Source: Streptomyces aureoverticillatus (lineage in GTDB: Bacteria > Actinomycetota > Actinomycetes > Streptomycetales > Streptomycetaceae). Taken from it: a DNA stretch of 64,000 bases. Position 1 is the first letter of the stretch. Every line of letters begins with the position of its first letter. Shown here piece after piece: positions 8,028 to 16,186 of the stretch. The notes beneath the pieces are model-generated. The model was not told the DNA's origin and did not search any database. It worked only from the letters and a program-made list of their open reading frames with translations. The DNA lies in NCBI RefSeq assembly GCF_014649395.1, contig NZ_BMSY01000005.1:558001-622000 (forward strand), given 5' to 3'. The position numbers and the translations under genes were made by a program.

Positions 8028-9806
8028 ATGACGCAGCACACCACCGACGTCACCACCGACCGCCCCGACGACACCACCGACACGGTTGACACCGCCGACA
8101 CCACTGATTCCGCCGAGGCCGCCGCCACGCGCGCCGACTGGTGGCACGACGCGGTCATCTACCAGGTCTATCCGCGCAGCTTCGCCGACTCCGACGGCGA
8201 CGGCATGGGCGATCTGCCGGGCGTCACGGCCCGGCTGCCGTATCTGCGGCGGCTCGGCGTGGACGCCGTCTGGCTCTCGCCGTTCTACGCCTCGCCGCAG
8301 GCCGACGCCGGGTACGACGTCGCCGACTACCGCGTGGTCGACCCGGTGTTCGGCACCCTCGCCGACGCCGACGACCTGGTGCGCCGGGCGCACGCGCTCG
8401 GGCTGCGGGTGATCGTCGACATCGTGCCCAACCACTGCTCGGAGAAGCACGAGTGGTTCCGGCGGGCGCTGGCCGAGGGCCCGGCGTCGGCGCTGCGGGA
8501 GCGCTTCCACTTCCGCCCCGGCCGGGGCCCGCGCGGCGAACTGCCGCCCAACGACTGGGAGTCCGTCTTCGGCGGCCCGGCCTGGACCCGCACCACCAAC
8601 CCGGACGGCACGCCCGGCGACTGGTATCTGCACCTGTTCGCGCCCGAGCAGCCCGACTTCGACTGGCAACACCCGGCGGTGCACGAGGAGTTCCGGTCCA
8701 TCCTGCGCTTCTGGCTCGACCTCGGCGTCGACGGCTTCCGCATCGACGTGGCGCACGGCCTGATCAAGGCGGCGGGGCTGCCGGACGTCGGCCACCCCGA
8801 GCAGGTCAAGCTGCTCGGCTCGGCGCCCGTGCCGTACTTCGACCAGGACGGCGTGCACGAGATCTACCGCGAGTGGCGGGCGCTCCTCGACTCCTACGAC
8901 GGCGAGCGCATCGCCGTCGCCGAGGCCTGGACGCCGACGGTGGAGCGCAGCGCGCTGTATCTGCGCCCGGACGAGCTGCACCAGGCCTTCAACTTCACCT
9001 ATCTGATGACGGGCTGGGACGCGACCGCGCTGCGTGCCGTCATCGACCGTTCGCTGGACGCCATGAACGCCGTGGCCGCGCCCGCGACCTGGGTGCTCTC
9101 CAACCACGACGTGGTGCGGCACGCCACGCGCTTCGCCGACGGCGACCCGGACCGAGGGCTGCGCCGGGCGCGCGCGGCGACGCTCCTGATGCTGGCGCTG
9201 CCCGGCTCCGCGTACCTCTACCAGGGCGAGGAGCTGGGCCTGCCAGAGGTGACGGACCTGCCCGACGAGGTGCGCCAGGACCCGGCGTTCTTCCGGGGCT
9301 CGGCGCAGGAGGGCCCGGGGCAGGAGGGCACGCGTGACGGCTGCCGGGTACCGATGCCGTGGTCCGGTACCCGGCCGCCGTTCGGGTTCGGGCCCGCCGA
9401 GGACGGCCCGAGCTGGCTGCCGCAGCCCGCCGCGTGGCGGGACCTGACGGCCGAGGCGCAGGAGGGCGATCCGGCCTCGACACTGGAGCTCTACCGGGCC
9501 GCGCTGGCGCTGCGCCGCGCGCATCCGGCGCTGGGCGCGGGCCGGGCGGTGGAGTGGCTTCCGGCGCCGGAGGGGGTGCTGGCGTTCCGCAGGACCGCGG
9601 AGGGCGCGGGCGGCGCGGCCCAGGAGCCCGGCGGTGCCCGCTCGCTCGTCGTCACCGTGAACCTCACCGGCCGCCCCGTCACCGTCCCTGCCCCCGGCAC
9701 CCCGCTGCTGTGCAGCCTCAACTCACGGGCGCCGGGCGCCGACTTGGGCGGGCCCGGCTCCGACGCCGTACTGCCGCCGGATTCAACCGTCTGGTGGGCA
9801 GCGTGA
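8028..9806 (+). CDS. aglA: GH13 alpha-glucosidase / oligo-1,6-glucosidase type enzyme
   Basis: This 592-residue cytoplasmic glycoside hydrolase has no signal peptide. After a Thr/Asp-rich N-terminus of about 35 residues (DDTTDTVDTADTTD) comes the family start WWHDAVIYQVYPRSFADSDG. Conserved regions are VDIVPNH, the nucleophile Asp in GFRIDVAHGL, the acid/base Glu in VAEAWTP, and SNHDVVRH. It hydrolyses malto- or isomalto-oligosaccharides. ATG 8028 has AAGGGA upstream. A LacI regulator follows 25 bp later on the same strand. The symbol is by analogy to the S. coelicolor maltose locus; substrate specificity is not settled by sequence. Confidence 0.88.
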   Translation: MTQHTTDVTTDRPDDTTDTVDTADTTDSAEAAATRADWWHDAVIYQVYPRSFADSDGDGMGDLPGVTARLPYLRRLGVDAVWLSPFYASPQADAGYDVADYRVVDPVFGTLADADDLVRRAHALGLRVIVDIVPNHCSEKHEWFRRALAEGPASALRERFHFRPGRGPRGELPPNDWESVFGGPAWTRTTNPDGTPGDWYLHLFAPEQPDFDWQHPAVHEEFRSILRFWLDLGVDGFRIDVAHGLIKAAGLPDVGHPEQVKLLGSAPVPYFDQDGVHEIYREWRALLDSYDGERIAVAEAWTPTVERSALYLRPDELHQAFNFTYLMTGWDATALRAVIDRSLDAMNAVAAPATWVLSNHDVVRHATRFADGDPDRGLRRARAATLLMLALPGSAYLYQGEELGLPEVTDLPDEVRQDPAFFRGSAQEGPGQEGTRDGCRVPMPWSGTRPPFGFGPAEDGPSWLPQPAAWRDLTAEAQEGDPASTLELYRAALALRRAHPALGAGRAVEWLPAPEGVLAFRRTAEGAGGAAQEPGGARSLVVTVNLTGRPVTVPAPGTPLLCSLNSRAPGADLGGPGSDAVLPPDSTVWWAA

Positions 9807-9831
9807 GAGACGACCGGTACAGTCCAATCCT

Positions 9832-10872
9832 GTGACCGCGCGACTGGCCGACATCGCAGCACAGGCGGGGGTCAGCGAGGCGACCGTGAGCCGGGTCCTG
9901 AACGGCAGGCCCGGCGTCGCTGCGGCCACCCGTCAGTCCGTGCTCGCCGCACTCGACGTGCTCGGCTACGAGCGTCCGGTGCGGCTGCGCCGCCGCAGCG
10001 CGGGCCTGGTCGGCCTGATCACGCCGGAGCTGGAGAACCCGATATTCCCCGCCCTCGCGCAGGTGATCGGCCAAGCCCTCACCCGGCAGGGGTATACGCC
10101 GGTGCTCGCCACCCAGACGCCCGGCGGCTCCACGGAGGACGAGCTGACCGAGATGCTGGTGGACCGCGGCGTCGCGGGCATCATCTTCGTCTCGGGCCTG
10201 CACGCGGACACCACCGCCGATACCGGGCGCTACGAACAGCTGCGCGCGCAGGGCGTGCCGTTCGTCCTTGTGGACGGCTTCTCACCGAAGGTGCAGGCGC
10301 CGTTCATCTCGCCGGACGACCGCGCGGCGATGCGTCTCGCGGTGACGCATCTGACCTCCCTCGGGCACACCCGGATCGGTCTCGCGCTCGGCCCGCGGCG
10401 CTTCGTCCCCGTACAGCGGAAGATCGAGGGCTTCACGCGCACGATGGGCGAGCGGTTCGCGCTGGGGCGCGAGGAGATCGAGGCGGATCTGATCCGGCAC
10501 TCGCTGTACACGCTCGAAGGCGGACAGGCAGCGGCGGCCGCGCTCATGGAGCGCGGCTGCACGGCGGTGGTGTGCGCCAGCGACATGATGGCGCTCGGCG
10601 CGATCCGGGCGGCGCGCGAGCGGGGCCTGGAGGTGCCGGACGACGTCTCGGTCGTCGGTTTCGACGACTCGGCCCTCGTCGCCTTCACCGACCCACCGCT
10701 GACGACGATCCGCAAGCCGGTGCCGGCCATGGGCCAGGCCGCGGTGCGCACGCTCCTGGAGGAGATCGGCGGGACGCCCGCGCCGCACAGCGAATTCGTC
10801 TTCATGCCGGAACTGGTGGTCAGGGGCTCCACGGCCTCGTGCCCCCCGGAGAGGGCCCGGAGAGGGCCCTGA
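9832..10872 (+). CDS. malR: LacI-family regulator, probably controlling maltose/alpha-glucoside use
   Basis: This 346-residue protein starts at GTG 9832. The N-terminal helix-turn-helix is LADIAAQAGVSEATVSRVLNG, with the minor-groove hinge near residue 50. The periplasmic-binding-like effector domain spans about 60-335 (GLVGLITPELENPIFP, VSVVGFDDSALVAF). It lies 25 bp after the alpha-glucosidase and probably shares its transcript, which suggests a maltose-type regulator. The MalR name is by analogy and is tentative: the maltose transporter genes malEFG that accompany malR in S. coelicolor are not adjacent here. Confidence 0.8.
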   Translation: MTARLADIAAQAGVSEATVSRVLNGRPGVAAATRQSVLAALDVLGYERPVRLRRRSAGLVGLITPELENPIFPALAQVIGQALTRQGYTPVLATQTPGGSTEDELTEMLVDRGVAGIIFVSGLHADTTADTGRYEQLRAQGVPFVLVDGFSPKVQAPFISPDDRAAMRLAVTHLTSLGHTRIGLALGPRRFVPVQRKIEGFTRTMGERFALGREEIEADLIRHSLYTLEGGQAAAAALMERGCTAVVCASDMMALGAIRAARERGLEVPDDVSVVGFDDSALVAFTDPPLTTIRKPVPAMGQAAVRTLLEEIGGTPAPHSEFVFMPELVVRGSTASCPPERARRGP

Positions 10873-10998
10873 GGGAACCCTGAGAGGCCCCTGAGGCGTC
10901 CTCCTGGAGTGCCTCGTCCCTGGGGCGTAGGGAATGCGGACGGAACCCAACCGGGGGATGATCTGAAGAGCGGTGGGCATCTGGCAGACTCTGTCCCT

Positions 10999-11886
10999 AT
11001 GGGTGAGATGACTGTGACGACACTGGAAGGCCGCCAAGGGCCCACCACCACATCACCCATCGCGGGCGCGGAAGATGACCGCAATGGGCGGAATCTCCTG
11101 CGCCGACTGCGCACTCCCCGGCGCCCCAGGCTGTGGTTCGAGATCCTGCTGATCGCGGTGAGTTACTGGACGTACTCACTGATCCGCAACGCCGTGCCGG
11201 AGCAGAAGGCGGCCGCGCTGCGCAACGCCGACTGGATCTGGGACGTGGAGCAGCACCTCGGCATCGCCGTGGAGCGCTCGGTCAACCACGCCGTGGACTC
11301 GGTGACATGGCTCATCGTCGGCATGAACTACTACTACGCGACGCTGCACTTCATCGTGACCCTCGGCGTCCTGGTGTGGCTGTACCGCTACCATCCCGGG
11401 CGGTACGCGGCCACGCGTCTGGTGCTCTTCGCGACCACCGCGGTCGCCCTGCTCGGTTACTACCTGTATCCGCTCGCGCCGCCGCGCCTGGTGCCCGGCG
11501 GGGACTTCATCGACACGGTCGTGGTCCACAACACCTGGGGCTCGATGGCCTCCGGCGACCTGAAGAACATGTCGAACCAGTACGCGGCCATGCCGTCGAT
11601 GCACATCGGCTGGTCCCTGTGGTGCGGCCTGACGATCTTCGCGCTCGCGTCGGTGCCGTGGGTGAGGGTCCTCGGCCTGCTGTATCCGACGGCGACGCTG
11701 ATCGTGATCGTGGCCACCGCCAACCACTTCTGGCTGGACGCGGTGGGCGGCATGATCTGCCTGGCGTTCGGCTACACGGTGGCGCGGCTCTGGTACGGGA
11801 AGATGCCGTACCAATTGCCCCAGCTGGTGCCGGAATCTACGCCCCGTAGAACTTCTCCTCGACGACCGCGCGAGCCCGTCGCGTGA
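10999..11886 (+). CDS. PAP2-superfamily integral membrane protein (inositol phosphorylceramide synthase-like)
   Basis: This 295-residue protein has about six membrane helices after a basic N-terminus. The visible motif sets are the PSMH box (QYAAMPSMHIGWSLW) and a later ANHFWLDAVGG box, typical of the PAP2_3 branch in which His residues carry out phosphoryl transfer from lipid phosphates. ATG 10999 is chosen over further upstream codons because the upstream stretch is not protein-like; ATG 11008 is also possible. Its last 50 bp overlap the end of the convergent glnE gene. Confidence 0.85.
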   Translation: MGEMTVTTLEGRQGPTTTSPIAGAEDDRNGRNLLRRLRTPRRPRLWFEILLIAVSYWTYSLIRNAVPEQKAAALRNADWIWDVEQHLGIAVERSVNHAVDSVTWLIVGMNYYYATLHFIVTLGVLVWLYRYHPGRYAATRLVLFATTAVALLGYYLYPLAPPRLVPGGDFIDTVVVHNTWGSMASGDLKNMSNQYAAMPSMHIGWSLWCGLTIFALASVPWVRVLGLLYPTATLIVIVATANHFWLDAVGGMICLAFGYTVARLWYGKMPYQLPQLVPESTPRRTSPRRPREPVA

Positions 11887-14875
11887 TCCGCCGGTAGTCG
11901 TCCAGCATCACGCCCACCGTGCCCGCGTCGTACCCCAGGTAACGCCCCACGGCGGCCAGTTCCCGGCCGTCCGACGGGAAGGTGTCGCCCGCCCGTCCGC
12001 GCACCAGCATCACCGCGTTGCGCACCCGGGTGGCGAGCACCCAGGCGTCGTCGAGGATCGCCGCGTCCTCCGCCGAGAGCAGCTGAGCCGCGCACGCCGC
12101 GTGCAAGGCCTCGCGGGTGCGGGTGGTGCGCAGGCCGGGCTCGGCCCAGCCGTGCTGGAGCTGGAGGAGCTGGACGGTCCACTCGACGTCGGAGAGGCCG
12201 CCGCGGCCGAGCTTGGTGTGCAGGGTGGGGTCGGCGCCGCGGGGCAGCCGCTCGGACTCCATCCGGGCCTTGAGGCGGCGGATCTCGCGGACCGCGTCCT
12301 CGCCGAGCCCCTCGGCGGGGTAGCGCAGCGGGTCCGCGAGCTCCATGAACGCCCGGCCGAGTTCCGCGTCGCCCGCGACCGGTTCGGCCCGCAGGAGCGC
12401 GTGCGACTCCCAGACCAGGGACCAGCGGCGGTAGTACGCCTCGTAGGACTTCAGGGTGCGCACGAGCGGCCCGGTCTTGCCCTCCGGCCGCAGATCCGCG
12501 TCGATCAGCAAGGGCGGGTCGGCGCTCGGCAGTTGCAGCAGCCGCCGCATCTCGGCGACGACCTGGTTGGCCGCCTTCGCCGCCTCCTGGTCGTCGACGC
12601 CCGCGCGCGGCTCGTGCACGAACAGCACGTCCGCGTCCGAGCCGTAGCCCAGCTCCCGGCCCCCGAACCGGCCCATGCCGATCACCGCGAACCGGGTGGG
12701 CAGCTCGTCGCCCCAGCCGGCGCGGACGACGGCACGCAGCGTGCCCGCGATGGTGGCGGCCGTCAGGTCGGACACCGCGAGGCCCACGCGCTCCACCAGG
12801 GCGCCCACGTCGGTCTCGACGGGGCTCTCCTCGGTGCCGTACGAGGCGATGATGTCGGCGGCCGCCGTGCGGAACAGCTCGCGCCGCCGCACCCCGCGCG
12901 CCGCCGTGACGGCCTGTTCGGCGTCGTCCGCGCGGCTGACGGCGGCGAGCACCTCCTGTTCCAGGTGGGCGCGGGCGCGCGGTTCCAGGCCGCGTTCGTC
13001 GCCGAGCAGCGCGACCGCCTCGGGGGCGCGCAGGAGCAGGTCGGGAGCGAGCCGGCCGGCCGACAGGACGCGGGCCAGGTTCTCCGCGGCGGCGCCCTCG
13101 TCGCGAAGGAGCCGCAGGTACCAGGGCGTCTTGCCGAGCGCGTCCGACACCTTGCGGAAGCCGAGGAGGCCCGCGTCCGGGTCGGCGGAGTCCGCGAACC
13201 AGCCGAGCAGGACGGGCAGCAGGGTGCGCTGGATGGCGGCCTTGCGGGTCACGCCGGAGGCCAGCGCCTCCAGGTGGCGCAGGGCCGCGGCGGGGTCGGC
13301 GTACCCGAGGGCGACGAGCCGCTCGCGCGCCGCTTCGGTGCTGAGCCTGCTCTCGCCGGAAGGGGGTCCCCCCGCTCGAGCGAAGCCGAGAGTGGGGGAG
13401 AGTTGGGCGACGGCGTCGAGCAGCGGCCGGTAGAAGAGCTTCTCGTGCAGGCGGCGGACGACGGAGGTGTGCCGTTTCCAGGCGCGGGCGAGGTCGGTGA
13501 GCGGTTCGGTGCGCATGCCCAGCGAGCGGCCGATGCGACGCAGGTCGGCGTCGTCGTCGGGCAGCAGATGGGTGCGGCGCAGCCGGTAGAGCTGGATGCG
13601 GTGTTCCAGGGAGCGCAGGAAGCGGTAGGCGTCGTCGAGCTGGGTGGCGTCGACGCGGCCCACGTAGCCGCCCGCGGCGAGCGCGGCCAGGGCGTCGAGG
13701 GTGGTGCCGCTGCGCAGTGACGCGTCCGCGCGCCCGTGCACCAACTGCAGGAGCTGGACGGCGAATTCGACGTCGCGCAGGCCACCGGGGCCGAGCTTCA
13801 GCTCGCGGTCGACCTCGCCCGCGGGGATGTTCTCGACGACGCGGCGGCGCATCTTCTGCACGTCGGGCACGAAGTTCTCACGCTCGGCGGCCTGCCACAC
13901 CAGCGGCGCGACGGCGGCGGCGTACTCCGCGCCGAGATCGGGGTCGCCGGCGACGGGCCGGGCCTTGAGCAGCGCCTGGAACTCCCAGGTCTTCGCCCAC
14001 CGCTGGTAGTACGCGAGGTGGCTGGAGAGGGTCCGCACCAGCGGGCCGTTCCTGCCCTCCGGCCGCAGGTTGGCGTCGACCGGCCAGATGGCGCCCTCGA
14101 CGGTCGTCTCGGAGCAGATCCGCATCAGGTGCGAGGCGAGCCGGGTCGCGGCCCGCAGCGCCTTGTCCTCGTCGGCGCCCTCGACCGCCTCGCCCACGAA
14201 GATGACGTCGACGTCGGAGACGTAGTTCAGCTCGTGGCCGCCGCACTTGCCCATCGCGATCACCGCGAGACGGCACTGCGCGGCGTCGGCGGGCGCGGCC
14301 AGGCAGGCCATGGCGAGCGCGGCGCGCAGCGTGGCCGTGGCCAGGTCGGCGAGTTCGGCGGCCGTCTCGGCGACGTCGGTGGTGCCGCACACGTCGCGGG
14401 CGGCGATGGACAGCAGGCAGCGGCGGTAGGCGACGCGCAGCGAGACGGGGTCGGTGGCCTCGGCGAGGCCGCGCTCGAACTCCTCGACGCCCGGGTGCAG
14501 ATCGGCGGCTTCGTACGTGACGAGGGCCCGCCAGTCGCCGGGGTGCCGGGCGAGGTGGTCGGCGAGGGCCTCGGAGGCGCCGAGGACGCCGAGCAGCCGG
14601 TCGCGCAGGGGCTTGGCGCTGATCAGGGTGTCGAGCAGCTCGCGGCGCGCGGTGTCTGCGCTGTCGGAGGGTTGCGCCTCGGCGAGCCGCACCAGGCCGA
14701 GCAGTGCCAGGTCCGGGTCGGCGGTGGCGCCGAGGGCGTCCAGGAGCACCGGGTCGGTGCGGACGGCGGCCAGCTCGGACGCGGCGAGGAGCCGTTCGGC
14801 GGCGGACGGGTCGGTGAACCCGTGCCGCAGCAGCCGCGTGAACGTACTGCTCCTGCGCCCCTGCGGCACCGTCAT
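11837..14875 (-). CDS. glnE: Bifunctional glutamine synthetase adenylyltransferase/adenylyl-removing enzyme
   Basis: This 1012-residue protein adds AMP to, and removes it from, glutamine synthetase. Two nucleotidyltransferase cores are present. The N-terminal one has VIAMGKCGGHELNYVSDVDV and RPEGRNGPLVRTL, and the C-terminal one has VIGMGRFGGRELGYGSDADV and RPEGKTGPLVRTL; a GlnD/PII-uridylyltransferase-type domain follows each. Length is normal for actinobacteria. Residues about 492-505 (FARAGGPPSGE) are encoded by an interspersed repeat (13361-13400) that keeps the frame. The gene runs leftward, and its 3' end overlaps the PAP2 gene by 50 bp. The position next to glnA2 agrees with S. coelicolor. 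Confidence 0.95.
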   Translation of the reverse strand: MTVPQGRRSSTFTRLLRHGFTDPSAAERLLAASELAAVRTDPVLLDALGATADPDLALLGLVRLAEAQPSDSADTARRELLDTLISAKPLRDRLLGVLGASEALADHLARHPGDWRALVTYEAADLHPGVEEFERGLAEATDPVSLRVAYRRCLLSIAARDVCGTTDVAETAAELADLATATLRAALAMACLAAPADAAQCRLAVIAMGKCGGHELNYVSDVDVIFVGEAVEGADEDKALRAATRLASHLMRICSETTVEGAIWPVDANLRPEGRNGPLVRTLSSHLAYYQRWAKTWEFQALLKARPVAGDPDLGAEYAAAVAPLVWQAAERENFVPDVQKMRRRVVENIPAGEVDRELKLGPGGLRDVEFAVQLLQLVHGRADASLRSGTTLDALAALAAGGYVGRVDATQLDDAYRFLRSLEHRIQLYRLRRTHLLPDDDADLRRIGRSLGMRTEPLTDLARAWKRHTSVVRRLHEKLFYRPLLDAVAQLSPTLGFARAGGPPSGESRLSTEAARERLVALGYADPAAALRHLEALASGVTRKAAIQRTLLPVLLGWFADSADPDAGLLGFRKVSDALGKTPWYLRLLRDEGAAAENLARVLSAGRLAPDLLLRAPEAVALLGDERGLEPRARAHLEQEVLAAVSRADDAEQAVTAARGVRRRELFRTAAADIIASYGTEESPVETDVGALVERVGLAVSDLTAATIAGTLRAVVRAGWGDELPTRFAVIGMGRFGGRELGYGSDADVLFVHEPRAGVDDQEAAKAANQVVAEMRRLLQLPSADPPLLIDADLRPEGKTGPLVRTLKSYEAYYRRWSLVWESHALLRAEPVAGDAELGRAFMELADPLRYPAEGLGEDAVREIRRLKARMESERLPRGADPTLHTKLGRGGLSDVEWTVQLLQLQHGWAEPGLRTTRTREALHAACAAQLLSAEDAAILDDAWVLATRVRNAVMLVRGRAGDTFPSDGRELAAVGRYLGYDAGTVGVMLDDYRRITRRARAVVEEKFYGA
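13361..13400. repeat. Interspersed repeat (family E) embedded in glnE
   Basis: This is a 40-bp element with a GGGGGTCCCCCC end, a CTCGAGCGAAGCCGAGAG core and a TGGGGGAG end, able to form a hairpin. The same layout is common between genes in Streptomyces. Here it lies inside a conserved coding region and reads through in frame, in the linker between the two catalytic halves of GlnE. Confidence 0.7.
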
Positions 14876-14993
14876 CCCCGCGCCTTTCGCTCGTGCGTTC
14901 CTGGGCCGAGCCTACCCAGGAGGTGTCCGATGAGTTCTGCGCGCGTGCGCGGTCTCCACTGGGACGGGAGCATGGAGAGCAGGAGGCGACATC

Positions 14994-15506
14994 ATGCCCA
15001 GCCAGGAACCCCGCACCGACGTCGACGCCCGCTACAGCAGCGAGGGGGCTCCAGCGACCCCCTGGCCACAGGCCCGGGACGCGCTCGCGGCGGCCGAGCT
15101 GTGCTGGATCTCGACGGTACGCCCCGACGGGCGCCCGCACGTCACCCCGCTGAGCGCCCTGTGGCAAGGGGGCGCCCTGTACTTCTCCACCGGCCCGGCC
15201 GAGCGCAAGGCCCGCAACCTCGAGACCAACCCCGAGGTCGTCCTGACGACCGGCACCAACCTCTGGGACAAGGGCATGGACGTGGTCGTCGAGGGCACGG
15301 CGGTCCGGATCACGGAGGACGCGCGGCTGCGGGAGCTCGCGGCGGCCTGGGAGGAGAAGTACGGCGGCTTCTTCCACTACGACGTGGCGGACGGCTGCTT
15401 CCAGCACGAGTCGGGGCAGGCGTACGTGTTCGCGGTGACGCCCCGCACGGCGTTCGCGTTCGGCAAGGGCGAGCCGTTCAGCCAGACGCGGTACCGCTTC
15501 GCGTGA
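14994..15506 (+). CDS. Pyridoxamine 5'-phosphate oxidase-like flavin/F420-binding protein
   Basis: This 170-residue split-barrel protein has the pattern LCWISTVRPDGRPHVTPLSALWQGGALYF, GPAERKARNLETNPEVVLTTG and DVVVEGTAVRI. These are the cofactor-binding strands of the FMN/F420 PNPOx-like fold. ATG 14994 has GGAGG seven bases upstream. Family members act as F420- or FMN-dependent reductases or haem-degrading-like proteins, and the substrate cannot be read from sequence. It is transcribed away from glnE, and the same neighbour is found beside glnE in S. coelicolor. Confidence 0.88.
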   Translation: MPSQEPRTDVDARYSSEGAPATPWPQARDALAAAELCWISTVRPDGRPHVTPLSALWQGGALYFSTGPAERKARNLETNPEVVLTTGTNLWDKGMDVVVEGTAVRITEDARLRELAAAWEEKYGGFFHYDVADGCFQHESGQAYVFAVTPRTAFAFGKGEPFSQTRYRFA

Positions 15507-15597
15507 GGCGGGGCGGCGTACACCGTACGCGTCCGCGCGGCCGTGCGGCCTGCGCATTCCCCGGGACAGGGCGCCCGATCGCTGCTGTACTCGTCGC

Positions 15598-16026
15598 ATG
15601 GAATACACACTCGAAGTGATCGGCGTGCCCGTCAGCGACCTCGACCGGGCCAAGGAGTTCTACGAGTCCAAGTGCGGCTTCCACGTCGACCTCGACACCG
15701 AGGTCATGCCGGGCGCCCGCCTGATCCAGCTCACACCGCCCGGATCCGGCTGTTCGATCATGCTCAGCATCGCCATCTGGGAGACCACCCCGGGTCCCAC
15801 CCCCAAGCCCGGCTCCCTCCAGGGCCTGCAACTGTGCGTCCCCGACATCAAGCAGGCCCACGCCGAACTGACCGCCCGCGGCCTGGACGTCTCCGAGCCG
15901 GTCCAGTACGCGGAGCAGGACGGCGCGACGTTCATGTACTTCACGGACCCGGACGGCAACGGCTGGTCCGTCCAGGAGTACCGAGTCCGGGCGGGGACGC
16001 CACTGCGGGAGGCGATTCGCCCCTGA
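15598..16026 (+). CDS. VOC-superfamily (glyoxalase/bleomycin resistance-like) protein
   Basis: This 142-residue protein has two beta-alpha-beta-beta-beta modules: YTLEVIGVPVSDLDRAKEFYESKCGF at the N-terminus and LQLCVPDIKQAHAELTARGLDV followed by FMYFTDPDGNGWSVQEYR. The Glu of the final strand and other carboxylates could bind a divalent metal. No specific substrate is suggested. It ends about 60 bp before a striking bidirectional hairpin shared with the convergent glnA2. Confidence 0.88.
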   Translation: MEYTLEVIGVPVSDLDRAKEFYESKCGFHVDLDTEVMPGARLIQLTPPGSGCSIMLSIAIWETTPGPTPKPGSLQGLQLCVPDIKQAHAELTARGLDVSEPVQYAEQDGATFMYFTDPDGNGWSVQEYRVRAGTPLREAIRP

Positions 16027-16057
16027 CCGGGGCGTGGGGCTCGGGTCGGGCCCCGAA

Positions 16058-16172
16058 GGGGCGCGGGGAACTGCGCGCTCAGCCCAGGAAAAGCCGCAGA
16101 CGCGTCTGCTCGGTGTCTCGGCAGACGCGTCTGCGGCTTTTATTTGGTTGCTCGCGCAGTTCCCCGCGCCCC
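16058..16172. repeat. Nested perfect inverted repeats: family D arms around a bidirectional terminator
   Basis: The outer arms GGGGCGCGGGGAACTGCGCG (16058-16077) and its exact complement (16153-16172) enclose an inner hairpin. GGGGCGCGGGGAACTGCGCG is a very common interspersed Streptomyces motif. The element lies between the 3' ends of convergent genes (VOC protein and glnA2), where it would end transcription from both sides. Confidence 0.9.
16089..16141. terminator. Bidirectional rho-independent terminator
   Basis: The 21-bp arms are perfect (16089-16109 and 16121-16141) with an 11-base loop. They begin with AAAA and end with TTTTAT, so a U-tract exists in both directions. Each arm contains GCAGACGCGTCTGC, which is itself a 14-bp palindrome, giving the element fourfold symmetry. 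It serves the VOC gene and glnA2. Confidence 0.92.
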
Positions 16173-16186
16173 TGACGGGGGGCTCC

